Assembly: GCA_037178675.1 (NCBI GenBank) | Contig: JAYMGJ010000188.1 | Location: 57,471-121,470 of the forward strand | Direction: 5' to 3' | Length of the DNA stretch: 64,000 nucleotides | From: Scleroderma bovista | Taxonomy: Eukaryota > Basidiomycota > Agaricomycetes > Boletales > Sclerodermataceae | Shown here: piece by piece, positions 1 to 11,721 of the stretch | Layout of the letters: each line of letters starts with the position of its first letter | How positions within the stretch are numbered: the first letter of the stretch is position 1 | Program-made: the position numbers and the translations under genes | Notes under the pieces: model-generated | What the model saw: the letters and a program-made list of their open reading frames with translations, nothing else | Databases searched by the model: none | What the model was told of the DNA's origin: nothing

Positions 1-613
1 TCACATCGCAGCTCTACAGCTCTACTCCGGTCACTCGTCTCCTACTCCGGTCGCGCTCACGCAGATAACCTTCCGCTAACTACGACCCTTGGTCTATACT
101 CCATTCGCTCTTACTACACCTCGCCGTCTACCCTGCCTTGACGTGAGTTCTCCGTGAACTCGATATATCCTATACCTTGTAGCTTTTTCACCGGACCTGA
201 TTTATTTTACCCGGTCCTGACTTTATTTTCACCGGACCTGACCTAGTCCTAACTCCGGTCATCCCTTGTCTGCTATTAGGTTGTTTACTTGTCACCGTAT
301 GTACTCGACCCTAGTTTCTACTTAGTATAAGTACCCTCTAGTTTACCTTGTAGACCTCAGTCTGAAATCAACTTAGTCACTACTCCAGTCTCTGTCTGTC
401 TCCGTCTCCGTCTCCGTCTCTATCACCTTGACCGGAACCTACGCAAGGGATCAACGCACGTCATCCTTGTCGTTGAATCCAAGCGGTCACCAACTCCGGC
501 CGGACTAATCCCTCGTCCAGCCCTCTGCCCTCTTCCTTCGTCCGCGCTCGTCCGGACTTGACCGGATCCCCTACCGGAGTAGACCCGGACTTGACACCCT
601 GCCTACTGATCCT
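1..613. other. Gene-free 5' stretch with short repeats
   Basis: No gene is supported here. The stretch is pyrimidine-rich on the + strand. An ACCGGACCTGA-like motif recurs around 190-245 and again in altered form near 550-600, and a 6-bp GTCTCC microsatellite lies near 390-425. It precedes the hAT transposase remnant, so the repeated motif may belong to the subterminal region of that element, but I found no clear terminal inverted repeat. Confidence 0.4.
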
Positions 614-3600
614 TTGGCAGGATTTGTTGGCTCGTTTCCAGCATCTCAGCCAATGTTGCACCTTACCGAATCATATCGTCAAGGTGCAGCCTCACCGCCT
701 ATTTACCAAGCTCCCATTCCAAGTGGGTGTGTGCCCAATCATCCACCTTTCAACAGACCTCCTGGTGTGCTTGACTCGTTGCAGATACCATTACTTCCAT
801 TGCCACCCATTACTACCCCTGTCTTGAGCCAGCCAGAAGTCAAGGGGCTGCCGCAGTCTGAGCCTGACTCAGTACTACCTACAACAACAAAACGGAAGCG
901 GAAGACAGCAGCATCAAAGCCAACAGTGAAACGACGGAAAAAAACTGCTGATGCAATGGCCACTCCTACAGCTGCTCCATGTGGTGTTGGCCCAACTATA
1001 GCCCCTGACATGATTGAGGTCCCTCCACAGCTGCTCCATGCTTATACAGATCCAACAATGAGTTCTCGTGGCCGAGGGTCATCAACCCGCAAGAATGCTG
1101 CAACTGATGTGTGGCATTTCCTGATGATTGTCCCATCTGTTGAAAAACCAGATGTTCTGCCTGATGTCACCCAGACTCCAACTCTCACAGTGAATCCTGG
1201 TGTGAATGGTGGTGTTGTTGTGGCATGTCGCCTTTGTGTGTAAGTAAAACTTTCAGTTACTACTGTTTGAATGTCGTGATTCTGACTCGTTTAATTTATC
1301 GAAAGAACTCATGGTGATTGGACAGCTTGGAAACATGGGGCGAGTATGACAAGTTGCTATTGTCGCCATTTTCAAAGCTATCATGATGAGGAGTGGAGCG
1401 AAGCATGTAAATCTGAAAATCTGAAACTGCAATCATTACCGAGCAAAGAAGTGGGTGGCAGGCAGGCTCCATTCACAGTTGAGAGGTTCCACCACCTCTT
1501 GCTAAAATGGATTGCTGTTGATGACCAAGTATGTTGGTCTTGCAAAACTATTGTTGCTTGGGTGCTAACAATAATAAAAAGTCTATTAATGTACTAGAGT
1601 GCCCAGAGTTTCGAGAATTATTGCTTTACATTGGCGAGGAAAATCTTGACGAGCATGATCTACCACATCGCACAAAGGCCACCATAATGATATTGGAGGA
1701 ATATAAGAAGAAACATAGTATAGAGATTGTTCACGACATACAGGTGAGTAGCTATTAGCTGAGGGAGCATGTGTATTCACTTGTTTATCTGTTTACTCTT
1801 CCCAGAATTCTGAGGGCCGAGTTTCAACCACAACGGATATGTGGAGTGACCCCAATCGTGACAGTTATATGGCTGTAACAGCACATTTTATGATGTGAAA
1901 TCAACATGGTCATCTAGAACTAAGAAGTCACTTAATTGCCTTTCGATTCGTTGAGGGTGCCCATTCCAGAGTAAATCTAATCTTGGACAACATTTTGTAA
2001 GAATTGTGGAGGAAAGTGGCTTTCTACATAAGGTGAAATTCTTTGGATTGTTTCTGACATTGCAATTGATAGGTAACTTGCTTTGATTGTATGTATAGAT
2101 GGGTCAAGTTACAATGGACAATGCAAAAAACAACAACTCAATGATGGCAGAACTCGAAGACGAGTTTACAAAACGTGGAATCCCCTTCGATAGGGATGGT
2201 AACCGCCTAAGGTTTGCAAATTCTCATTGTGTGAAATACTCATACTAACATCACAGAAGGTGTTTTCCCCACGTCCTGAATCTTGCATGCCAAGCGATTC
2301 TATCTGAGCTAAAGAATGATCCACAATGGCCTGCTTTTGATACCAATGATCTGCCACCCGAGCAAAAAAAGAAGCTGGAAGATTATGCTGATGGACTTGC
2401 AGGTGACCTTATTGGCTCAGTGCGTGCTCTTGTGGCTACATGTCGATCTTCTGGACAGCGACGACATGGCCTCGCAAGTACAATCGAAGATGGGAATAAA
2501 TCTGGAAGATGGAAGGGAAAACTGCCTGAGAATGCTGAGACCTTGCCTGTCGTGCAGTTGTTGCGTGACTGTGAGACACGCTGGTCCTCAACATACCTAA
2601 TGCTTGAGCGGTTACTTCTATTATACCCAGTAAGTGGAACGGTGAATTAGCACGGTGGTCATTTGTATTGACTTTGTGATTGGCAAGGCAATCCGAGCAT
2701 TCATACTTGATAGAGACGACCCTGATCTTCAATGACACCTCTTGAGAAAGGATGAAATTGACATCCTTCGTGACATCCATCAAGTCTTGGAAATCGCTCA
2801 CTCAACCCAAGAATCACTCTCTGCGGAGCTTACTCCAACATTGTCAATGGCAATGCCATTGTATGAAATCTTGATTGAAAGCTGGACAGTACTCAAAAGT
2901 ACAATCCCGGAGCTATCTCACTATATTGATGTTGCACTCTCGAAGCTGAAACAATACATCAAGGAAGGTCGGAAGACCAGAATTTATGCGTTGTCAATGG
3001 GTAAGCTGCCGTCCTTACTTAAACACAGTACAAATATCATATTTTGCACTAGTTCTCAATCCTGACATGAAATTTGACTGGATATCAAAGCACTGGGAAC
3101 ACGACGATGTGAGTATGGCACGAGAATGGATACTAGAAACGGTAACTCTTCCCGGTCTTCATTGTGAGTCAAAACACTGAGCAGCGTCAACTACAGATGA
3201 CAGCATATCAAACTGCAAGTCGCACTGAACGTGCCCAACATGTTAGTGAAGCATTTTTGGTCCCCAGCCAAGAACGTCCATTCCAAGCTGCAAAGGCTCA
3301 AGCTCGGGCAGTCTCGCGTCTCTCTAGCATCAACGTTACCATCCGTCGCTCATCATCTACATCGTCTCTTGAGTTGTTGTCATTCAGTACATCAGCCACC
3401 TCACCTGAAGCAGCCCTAGTAGAGCAAACTCTGACACCGGTGCAATTGGATGAACAACAGCGGAAAGAATACGAAGAGGATCGTATCAATGCACAGCTCG
3501 AACTCGAGCGATATGCATGGGAATCAGTTACTGTTGCGCATGGTGAGCGCGTGACTGATCTTGTCCGGTATTGGGAGGTGTGCGCTTTCACTAGATAGAT

Positions 3601-3891
3601 TTCAACTTTGTTCTGATCATGAGTCGTCTCACAGCGCAACAAACAAATATTCCCACTTCCCTTTCGGGTCGCAATGGACGTCCTTCCTCTGCCCAGGCAT
3701 CTGCAGTTCCGTGCGAACGTGTTTTTTTGTCAAGTAAAGAAACATGTACTCTACGAAGGAGTCGGATTTCCCCCCAGTTAATGGAAGCCCTTCAAGTCCT
3801 CAAGTTTGCACACAAACGGGATCGTCTCAACTTCACCACAGGTCTTGTTGCACAAGAGGAGGATTGTCTGCTTGATTCAACCAGCCCTTAA
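614..3891 (+). pseudogene. hAT-family transposase, degenerate
   Basis: This is a remnant of a cut-and-paste hAT DNA transposase. Family landmarks appear in order across several frames and introns: a basic N-terminal tract, a BED-like zinc finger (TDVWHF ... CRLC near 1110-1240, then a His-rich continuation near 1320-1390), the TTDMWSDPNRDSYMAVTAH block near 1835-1890, the RCFPHVLNLACQAIL block near 2257-2300, the LLRDCETRWSSTYLML block near 2560-2605, and the C-terminal dimerisation region (PCERVFLSSKETCTLRRSRI) near 3705-3770. The normal aromatic codon after TAHF is replaced, and the frame meets TGA at 1896-1898. A second TGA at 2733-2735 splits the region before HLLRKDEIDIL. Both stops lie inside conserved sequence, so the gene is dead. 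The start is unclear; the first good Met is near 652. Confidence 0.85.
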
Positions 3892-4276
3892 GATACATTG
3901 CAGTCACGATAGTACTAATAGGCTAGCTCAAAGAGTAATGATCCGACATCTATGATTTCGCTTAGTAGATTGCCTAATCTCTCTGTGCTGCCATTGGATG
4001 GGTCCACCAGGCCGAACTTGTTTTGTCCAGTTCGTATGAGTTCGAAAAACGAGCTCAAACGAGTTTTTGACTTCGGTTCGGATCAGTCCGGCTCGCAACA
4101 ACACTAGGGGCAATGCATAGATTTTTCCCCAGTCCGACGATATACACTACGAGATAATCAACTGTAGTTTTTTTTCATGGATAAAGAGGTACACATCATG
4201 TGCCCTCATTTCTGAGTCATTTGGATGGGATGATTCCACCCAAGTCATAGGTGACCTCTACACTGGTTATGCCATT

Positions 4277-4422
4277 AGTCTCGTCACCCTCCGTTCTGGG
4301 AGTGACTGCCTAATATAGGCAGAACGAGTGTCTTGACAGCTCTGACATGAGCTGCTGATGCGCTCATTCTGCCCATATTGGGCAGTCACTAGTCACCCCC
4401 CAGAACGGAGGGTTGTGAGACT
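4277..4422. repeat. Foldback (palindromic) MITE-like element
   Basis: The two halves are imperfect inverted copies. Left half: AGTCTCGTCACCCTCCGTTC, then a TGACTGCC..AATAT..GGCAGAA core and a GAGCTC-like centre. The right half, read on the other strand, gives AGTCTCACAACCCTCCGTTC with the same core and centre. The whole 146 bp can fold into one hairpin and codes for nothing. This is how very short non-autonomous DNA elements look; no target-site duplication is obvious. Confidence 0.7.
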
Positions 4423-4916
4423 ACGCCACCATCGTTTCCGCTTTGAGGGGCATGGCTGTGACCATTTCTTTGGCTATTGGGGCTGCAATGATGAAAATAA
4501 CAGTCGGAAGTTTACTTAAGACGAAAGTAACACTTTGTGATCAAGTTAGTCGATCCAAGGTCTGTTCTGGCACTGCACCTGGATTCACTGGACTGGTTGG
4601 GAGAGAGTGAGCTGTGACGAGTTAAAATTGTGAAGGTTGGATCATCATGCAAGATGGTATTAACGTGAAAGTGGAATCTACAGCCGATAGCGATGTGGTT
4701 GGAAGAATAAGATATGTCTGAATTTCTTCAACGAACCGAATAGGTTGAATCCTAAGGCCGGGTGGCAGGATATTCTGTTACTTGTTAGGGCAACACGTTT
4801 GATCCGATCTTGACTGGGTGAGCGTCAATGTAACATTTTCTGTGACTGTTCCCAACACTGCGCAAAGGCAGTGCCCAAAAAGCGAGTGCAGTGCGACTTG
4901 AATCAAGGACTGCAGT

Positions 4917-4975
4917 GGATTTGAATCGAGGATCTTCCAACCACGGCAACAATTAATGGAGTGCACACTCCGCCA
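4917..4975 (-). repeat. tRNA-like head of a possible SINE
   Basis: On the minus strand an A-box-like TGGCGGAGTGTG is followed about 48 nt later by a B-box-like GATTCAAATCC, the spacing of an internal RNA polymerase III promoter. The sequence between does not fold into a proper cloverleaf and no acceptor stem closes it, so it is not a working tRNA gene. A tRNA-derived SINE relic or a decayed tRNA are both possible. Confidence 0.35.
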
Positions 4976-5918
4976 TCATTGGGATACTATGCATTGTCCT
5001 CCTGCCATCCGCAGCTGTTGGCACGGGATTGTCGGATGACATGTGGTCAGAAATGGACACCTTGAGGCTGAGGAGCTTTGTAAATTATAGTGTGGTTGGC
5101 CGCATTATTAGTTCATTTCATTGTACCGACCAAAAGTGAAGTCAGCGGACATGAGATGACGGAGGCCTTGTGGCCTACTAGGCTCGACACGTGTATTACG
5201 AAGCAATGTTCTTACCTTGAAATATCTACAGTAATATTCATCCGCTTGTCGCAGCCAGCGTTGTGGCCCCATGATGGACGACACATGTGGTAAGTTGCAG
5301 GAGTGGAGAATTACATTGCGGCATGGCATTCAGTGTGAGACCGTATCTGTAAGCCAATTTTCATAATCTTTTCATACTGTCCCCCTTATCTCCCCCAGGT
5401 TCCGAGACTATCATAAAGACAAAGGGAATATGCCATTTCTGGTAAATCTTAAATAGAAATTGTACCCCGAGTGGCAAGTGCGAATTGCACACGCATGTAC
5501 AGCTACAAGTTTTCATGTCATGACGAAGAACATGGCTGAGGTCTTCATGCGCTATGCAAACTTTGAGAAGCAATGATTCCCAAATGGCACAGCCAGATCT
5601 GGCTGCCAGTTGAGAGACTCTGGAAGTGACAAAAGGCCCAACTTAATCTTTTCAACAATTTTCGCCAATCAAATGACAATCTTCAAGTGGGATTCCCTGC
5701 GCTAAGGCTCACCACCAACAAGTACTGTCAGTGTCAGCACATGCCATCTATAATAGTTAGTAGTAACGAGATACCTGTGAAACTGTTTCCGCACGCCGAT
5801 CGACATGTGGCGAAGGGCGCCACATAACACTATTCTTAGCAGTGGTTTTACCAAAACATTGAAAACCTCTAACAGGTTCAAACGTGTGGTATGATAGTAC
5901 CAGGCCTGGATTTTCGTC

Positions 5919-6115
5919 CTAGCACACGACCTCGAGGCTCGGGGGAACAATTCCTTCACCTGATACGGCTGGTTTCCAGTGAGTGCACAATTCATAGTAA
6001 TTCAGGTCAAGTGCTTGGCAAGTATGGATTGTGACCGTCTGGTGAGGCTGATATGAATTGTGCACTGGCAACTGGCCATATTGTTCCCCCTACTCGCCTC
6101 GAGGTCGTGCGCTAG
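5919..6115. repeat. Second foldback element, about 197 bp
   Basis: The termini are inverted: CTAGCACACGACCTCGAGGC at the left and the complement of CTAGCGCACGACCTCGAGGC at the right. The inverted match continues inward through GGGGAACAAT and a CCAGT..GTGCACAATTCAT block. It has no coding content. It is a second family, unrelated to the palindrome near 4.3 kb. Confidence 0.65.
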
Positions 6116-6243
6116 ATTGATAAGTCTTCCTGTTAGCGCCTGATAGGACATCTTATAACCTGCACTCCGTATGCCTCACGGTGATCAAATCCCTTTGATT
6201 CAGTCCAAGTGTCCTGGTCGTACAACTCTCCTCAGCAAAGATC

Positions 6244-6875
6244 ATGTCCCAAAACATCGATGCTCTGCTTTTCAACCTAATTGCAGGTATCGAACATATT
6301 CGCGCCCTCATCGCAAACAACAACTTGCTTGCAGCATATAACATTCAGAATCAATTGAACGGAGTCGGTGGTGGTCAGTTCGCTGCACCAATCGAATCAT
6401 TCGCGTCTGGAATGCAACATGGTGACATGTTGGTACCAAGCTCGGTCATAACTCATCAATGTATGTACCACCACGTTGTTCCGTGTGTCTTATTTAATGC
6501 CATATTAGTTTCACAAAACGTCTTGACGGACTCGTCCGGTGGGGTTCAGCTTGCGCATGTACCCAGTGGTTCCTTCCAGATTCTCTACCTGCTCCAGCGG
6601 TAAACCCCACCTGCAATATAGGTGTCGGGTGCTTCTTACCTCTGGAATCTACCACTAGGTCTATTCGCTCGCACCTTCGTGGACATGGACATGTTCACAA
6701 GGATCGTGACCACGCCAGTTTCCCCTGGCAAGGGTGTGGCAAGGAAATGCGCTGGATGAACGTCCCACGGCACATAAAGGAGGCCCATCTGGGTGACCGC
6801 CTGCGGTGCGGGAAGTGCGGGAAGCTGTATACAAGAAAGGAAACGTTGGATGCACACACCAAGAAATGCAACTAA
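6244..6875 (+). CDS. Small C2H2-type zinc-finger protein
   Basis: Three exons (6244-6460, 6509-6599, 6659-6875) joined across GT-AG introns of 48 and 59 nt give 174 residues. The N-terminal half is unremarkable. The C-terminal 60 residues contain a first finger-like unit (FPWQGCGKEMRW...RHIKEAH, which lacks the first Cys of a normal pair) and a second unit, C-G-K-C-x12-H-x3-C, ending KKCN. Cys2-His2/Cys fingers usually bind DNA, so a nuclear regulator is likely, but no partner or target can be read. The third exon restores frame exactly, which supports the model. The gene sits alone in repeat-rich DNA, so an origin inside a decayed element is possible. Confidence 0.65.
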
Positions 6876-9800
6876 GTACGCCATTTTTCGACTCCCAGGT
6901 GGCTTGTATTTCATCCTGACAGTAATCCCTCGGTCGTTAGCTTTGGCACGATTCTACCATCTCCTTCGTTACAGTCCTCAGCTGGGCTGAGCTTACTGTT
7001 CATCGTATTACGAAATTATGGCATGATTGATTAATTGTCCTTGCTGCCAGTGGGACTTGTACCGCATCCAACTCCTCGTTTTATTCTAGTACCTCTCCCT
7101 GACACTCCTCGTCTGCATCCCTCCAACAAACTAAATTTCCTATAAATTCGGCTTCATCTACTATCTCTGCGAGTTGTCGAGTGTCTGTACTGAAAGGTAG
7201 TGTAGTTAGTCAATTTCACCAGTTGGCGTGACGCTGATGGACTCTGAGGCGCATACCCATTTACTTGAACGTTTATCCCCACTTACTCCAGGATCCGTCA
7301 GAAAGTCAGGACAGTATCAACTTGCAGTTGGTACTAGCAGTAAGATTTATAGATCCTTCGATCCAAGAAAGCCCAGGGACAAGCACAGCTTACTACATAC
7401 TTCAAAGTTGTGCACACTGCGTGTTTCCAATCTATTCTCATCCTCTCTTATCTCATATGTCGCCTATCTCCAACACCATCTGATCAACTGGCAACTCGTT
7501 GAGGAGACCATAACGCAGGGGTTCACGCCCATCGAACGTACGTCGTGTTATATCCTGTATGTACATACTAGACATCAAATGAAATTGCGATACACAATGT
7601 GCTTCGCTGAATCGTGGATGCTTGAATTGTACTATCAGAAATATCGCCAAGGTACAAGCGGCCGAGGAGAATGGCATCAGACTCATCCCATTTATGTAAC
7701 AGATAATTTTTTGGGAAGGGACCACTGGCGAGAACGGGGGAAAGCACCAGACTCCAACATGTGGATGGTCCCTCCAGGAGTTGAAACAACGGAGAATTGC
7801 ATTACGGCACAGCACTGTTTGTGTCAACTATAGGCATGCTGCTGTGGAAACTGTTTCACAGGCATCCCATTAGTACTACTGACGATTGTATTCTGACGGT
7901 GACTTGAAGGTTCTCATTTGATTGACGACTTTCACTCCTAAATCGTTGGAGACAAGACTTGGCTCTTTTGTCACTCCTTCGATTGCCAGTGGCCTGATTT
8001 GAAGGAATCGCATTGCCTCTCACGATTTATATAGTGCGTGAAGACCTTAACCGAGTTCGTCGTGACATGAAAACTTACTGTATAGATATACCAAGATGGT
8101 GTGGAGTTGGCCCTGTATCGGATGGAGAACAGCGAGGTTACGTATGGATTTAGCTCCTCCGCAGTAACGAAGTCGACTTGGACGGCATGGATGGTGCGGC
8201 GAGGCCAGGCAAAGTGAATGAAGGAACGTCGTGCACATCAACACTACACAAATTAGACGCCCAGATCAGTGAATTGCCACGCACACGATAATTTGCGGTC
8301 GACGACAATGGCCACGAGCCCTAGTTGTCAGCACTTTATCCAGTCAGGTGGCTGTATGCACCGCGCTGACAGAAGTGCATCTTCTTGTCGAAGACTGACA
8401 TACCATTTTCCCATCTCGTGCAGGGCACCCTACACGTTTATCCAGAAGACAACTATGTATGACACCATGACAAGGCACAGTAGCAACGTGGTTCGAGAAG
8501 GACAACCCTGGAGTTGCTCGTCTGTATTGGATGGAGAACGGTATTAGTCAGATGCGAGTGAATTACATAAGGAACGCGCACCCTGCTGTTTTCAATTCTA
8601 TAGGAATTAGACTCCGAGGGGCCATCAGTGAATTGCTGGCACGTATACGATAATCCGCGGACGGCGACAATGAGCACTTTGTCATGGCATACTCAGTCAT
8701 GCGTCACGGGGGACAGTGAGTGCATCTGGAATCCTGTGTACAATAACCGGGGGTAACAACTGACAACACCTTTTAAGATACTCCACATCATAGCCATAGT
8801 TTATCCTATGACTCCATGCCAAGGTACAGTAGCAACGTGGCTCGAGTCACAGGAAGGTCAACCCTGGCTTGCCTACACACGAGTAGGCGGCGAGCGCTCC
8901 CCGCGTCCCTTGCTTAACGCCACTTTCCCGGATCATGCAGCATGGCATCAGTATTGGTGCTTCTCCCGTCGGCTCTCAGCTGTCCATAGAAACCGAGATC
9001 ATGGTGAAGGAAGAACGTTGCGGTGAGGACGCAGGTCTACAGCAACGGGTGCTCTGAGACTAGGCCTGAGGGCCAACGTGATGTGGGGACGTCTCTGGGT
9101 AATGGATATCGTTCTTCCCCGGTCTTCGGCTTTGCAGGTCACCGGGTTTGTGGGCGATCTGCGCGTCGAGATTGGAACGTGGCTAATACGATACCTATCC
9201 TGGGTTCAAGGAGTTTGTTGTGGTGCCTATCTCGGGGCTTCCATACGAGGACTCCCGCGTTCATTGATTGGATCTGTTTCATTGTAAAACAGGTGCTATC
9301 TCTGCGACTTGACCTCAGTTGATAGATGATAACATACTCCTGTGAGCACGTGACACAAAGTGGAGCAGCTTACCACACTAGGATCCAAGACCAAGGACGT
9401 GGGGGCGTTGCGCCCACATCCATCGGGACCAGACCCACGGTAGCCCTACCCTGGTCATCATAATGAGCACCGGCGAGATATGTATTTCGCGTTTTGATCG
9501 GAGGATGCGTCATGTGTTCTTGTGTATGCAGATTGCGGCAGTGTCCATGCGGGGGGATCCCCCACACATGCGCCAAGAAGGGCGGGTGCACCTCGACGAT
9601 GCCGGAACCAAGGCACCGAACGTATACATAGTACATGTACAGCATGCCACTACTAATGAATGCAGTACGAACCCCTCGATAGGGTTAGCGTAACGACGAC
9701 GAGCGCCAAATAGGAGTCACACGATTCACCTTCAGGTGAGAATGATTTCGTTATGTGCGACTCGGGGAGAAATCTTTAAGCTTTTTTTTCCTCTGGGTGT

Positions 9801-10449
9801 ACTTACGTGGGTGGTACATACGCGACTATCAGGCGTTGTTATCGGTGATGAGAGACCTAATTCGATGATGGTACCTGCATAGCTGTGGGCACTAGTGAAC
9901 AAAAAGATAGTTGCTACATAGCAGTAGCAGCTCGAACGTGGGTCCGAGGGAGCGAGGGTCGGGGATGTGGTGGATACCGCATAAATGAGCACGCGAACAA
10001 GATGGAATATGATCGGAGACGTGATCGGCGAGTTGGGAGTGGCGTTGAGATCGACGGCGCTAGTCTGACCAAGCAAATATCCACGCCATTCTCCGTTCAT
10101 GAACGTGGAATAGAGTTGTAGCGGAATATGTTTAGTTGTTCTGCAATACGGCGAGACAGTGAAACAGGGAGCGAGATGCCCCCCCTGAATGAGTAAGATC
10201 ACGTCACCCAAGACGCTTGGATTCTCCCGGAGATCCGGTGCACGTTGGCGTCGAGAAGCCGTTCCCATGGCGACCGCAGTCGGCACGGAACGGTCGCAGA
10301 ACCATCCGGTCGGCGCGAGTCCACAGTCCGGGACCGTCAGCGACCGTTGCAGCGCATCGCATCGTCGTCTGACGTGGTCGCGGTGGACGCGTGGGACACG
10401 GAGCGAGCAGCAGCGAGGGGGGCACAGCCACCAGGACCAGCTAATGCCC
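6876..10449. other. Gene-poor stretch
   Basis: I see no convincing gene. Reading frames are short and lack domains or coherent splice sites. The only structure is a diverged tandem duplication near 8.27-8.98 kb, listed separately. Confidence 0.5.
8267..8980. repeat. Diverged tandem duplication, unit about 350 bp
   Basis: CAGTGAATTG..CACG..ACGATAAT.. begins at about 8267 and again at about 8625. CAGTAGCAACGTGG.TCGAG begins at about 8478 and again at about 8827. Both landmarks are spaced 350-358 bp apart in the same order, so the unit is a tandem duplication with much point and indel divergence. A phrase related to its interior (TGGATGGAGAACAGCG / TGGATGGAGAACGGT) also lies near 8117 and 8527. 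Confidence 0.5.
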
Positions 10450-10459
10450 CCGTGGTGGA

Positions 10460-10467
10460 TATAAAAG
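10460..10467 (+). promoter_or_regulatory. TATA box (TATAAAAG)
   Basis: A perfect TATAAAAG lies in GC-rich DNA upstream of the Ser/Pro-rich gene that follows. Transcription would be expected to begin about 30 bp downstream, leaving a 5' leader of roughly 250 nt before the first in-frame ATG at 10750. Confidence 0.45.
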
Positions 10468-10749
10468 GCCACCGTGGATCCTCGCCACTCCCCAAGCAAA
10501 CGATGCACTGTCTCTCGTCGGGATACTCGCCCCTCTTCACCTCTGGTCTCCTCCAGGAGCGCGATCACGCCTTCTCCTTCCTCTTTCTCGGTCACCCACC
10601 ATCCCCCAAGGACCTCCCACCGTGCGTGTCTTTGTCTGTGCTCGCTTTCTGTGCTGACCTGCTCCAGACGACGCCACACGGCACTGGCGCCTTCCCAGCC
10701 CATCTCGCTGGCCCCCCATGCCTCCTTCCGCCGCACGTCGCGGGAGTCC

Positions 10750-11721
10750 ATGCGCACCCTGCCATCCCCAAAACCAGCGCCGTCCACAACGCTCCCCGCT
10801 CCCCCCGTCCCACCCCTTCCCTCGACCTCGAGAACTGCCCCTCCCAGTCCCAGACGCCCACGCACGTCGCCCTTCCTAGTCCCTTCTTCCCAGAAGAGGA
10901 TGCACTCCTTATCCACATCCCACCTGTCCGTTTTCTCCCCAACACCCTCCTCCTCTTCCCACCGCGCGTCACGCTCAACGTCCCAATCAGAGCTGGACCC
11001 AGCCCTCCTCTCCCCCCGCTCACCCATCTTCTCCATCCCTCCTCGCTCGCTGTCGTCCGTCGCGCGCTCAGAAAGCATCTCTTCGTCTGCAAAGGGACGC
11101 AGCAGGATGGACGCACTCGCCTGTCTAGAGGGCCGCGGCAGACGACGCCATCGTCGTCTCATAGGCAACTTCATGAGCTGGAGCGACGACGAAGACGACC
11201 AGCCGTGTTCACCCAAGGAACATCCCAACCCCGATATATGCATCGAGGATGTCGGCGCATTGGGCGACGTCGAAGACGAAGACGAGTCCGATGCCGTGTC
11301 CCCAAGCGATGCAGTCCCCATTCCCCAGTCCTCGCAGCGACACGTACGCAGAAAGCGGTCCTGGAAACGGCTGTCGGTGTCCCCAGCACGCTCTGCACCG
11401 CCCTCGTCTCGGGTGTCGCTGTCGCCTGCTGTGCCGCTGTCCCACCCTGCCTCCGTCTCGGCGCCGACGTTGTCACCCCCCGCAGGACCAACGATAACAA
11501 CCGTCTCTCCGTCCACAGCCGCCACCTCCCGACCGCAGTTCATCTCTGCTTCCGTTCCGTCGTCTCGCGAGCGCCGTGGCACGATCGACTCGTGGTTCGC
11601 ACTGCGCAGCTTCATCGATCTGAGGGCAGACTCGGACGAGCGCACAGCTGCAGCACGGACACCGTCGTCCCCTCGCTCGGCGTCGTGGAATTGGAGGAGC
11701 TTCATTGAGATTGGCGCGTGA
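10750..11721 (+). CDS. Ser/Pro/Arg-rich protein of unknown function
   Basis: The frame is open from before 10474 to 11721, and 10750 is its first ATG (about 323 residues). The protein is low-complexity and rich in Ser, Pro and Arg. It holds an acidic patch (SWSDDEDDQPCSP, then GDVEDEDESDAVSP) and a Trp-containing C-terminal end (RRGTIDSWFALRSFIDL ... WNWRSFIEIGA). It looks intrinsically disordered and could be a phosphoprotein. The region is so GC-rich that long frames stay open on both strands. I chose this frame for its acidic and aromatic islands, its abrupt natural C-terminus and the upstream TATA box. An upstream spliced start cannot be excluded, since an ATG at 10503 is in another frame. 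I do not recognise a family. Confidence 0.55.
   Translation: MRTLPSPKPAPSTTLPAPPVPPLPSTSRTAPPSPRRPRTSPFLVPSSQKRMHSLSTSHLSVFSPTPSSSSHRASRSTSQSELDPALLSPRSPIFSIPPRSLSSVARSESISSSAKGRSRMDALACLEGRGRRRHRRLIGNFMSWSDDEDDQPCSPKEHPNPDICIEDVGALGDVEDEDESDAVSPSDAVPIPQSSQRHVRRKRSWKRLSVSPARSAPPSSRVSLSPAVPLSHPASVSAPTLSPPAGPTITTVSPSTAATSRPQFISASVPSSRERRGTIDSWFALRSFIDLRADSDERTAAARTPSSPRSASWNWRSFIEIGA

Noticed and set aside
9732..11705. A 657-codon open frame on the minus strand
   Set aside because: It is the antisense shadow of a Ser/Pro-rich gene in GC-rich DNA. Its composition changes abruptly, it shows no domain, and its 3' third has a different, AT-rich character with no shared protein feature.
10245..11708. 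A 487-codon + strand frame overlapping the Ser/Pro-rich gene
   Set aside because: It consists of Pro/Leu/His and Arg runs typical of out-of-frame reading of Ser/Pro codons. The alternative frame has acidic and aromatic islands and a natural end.
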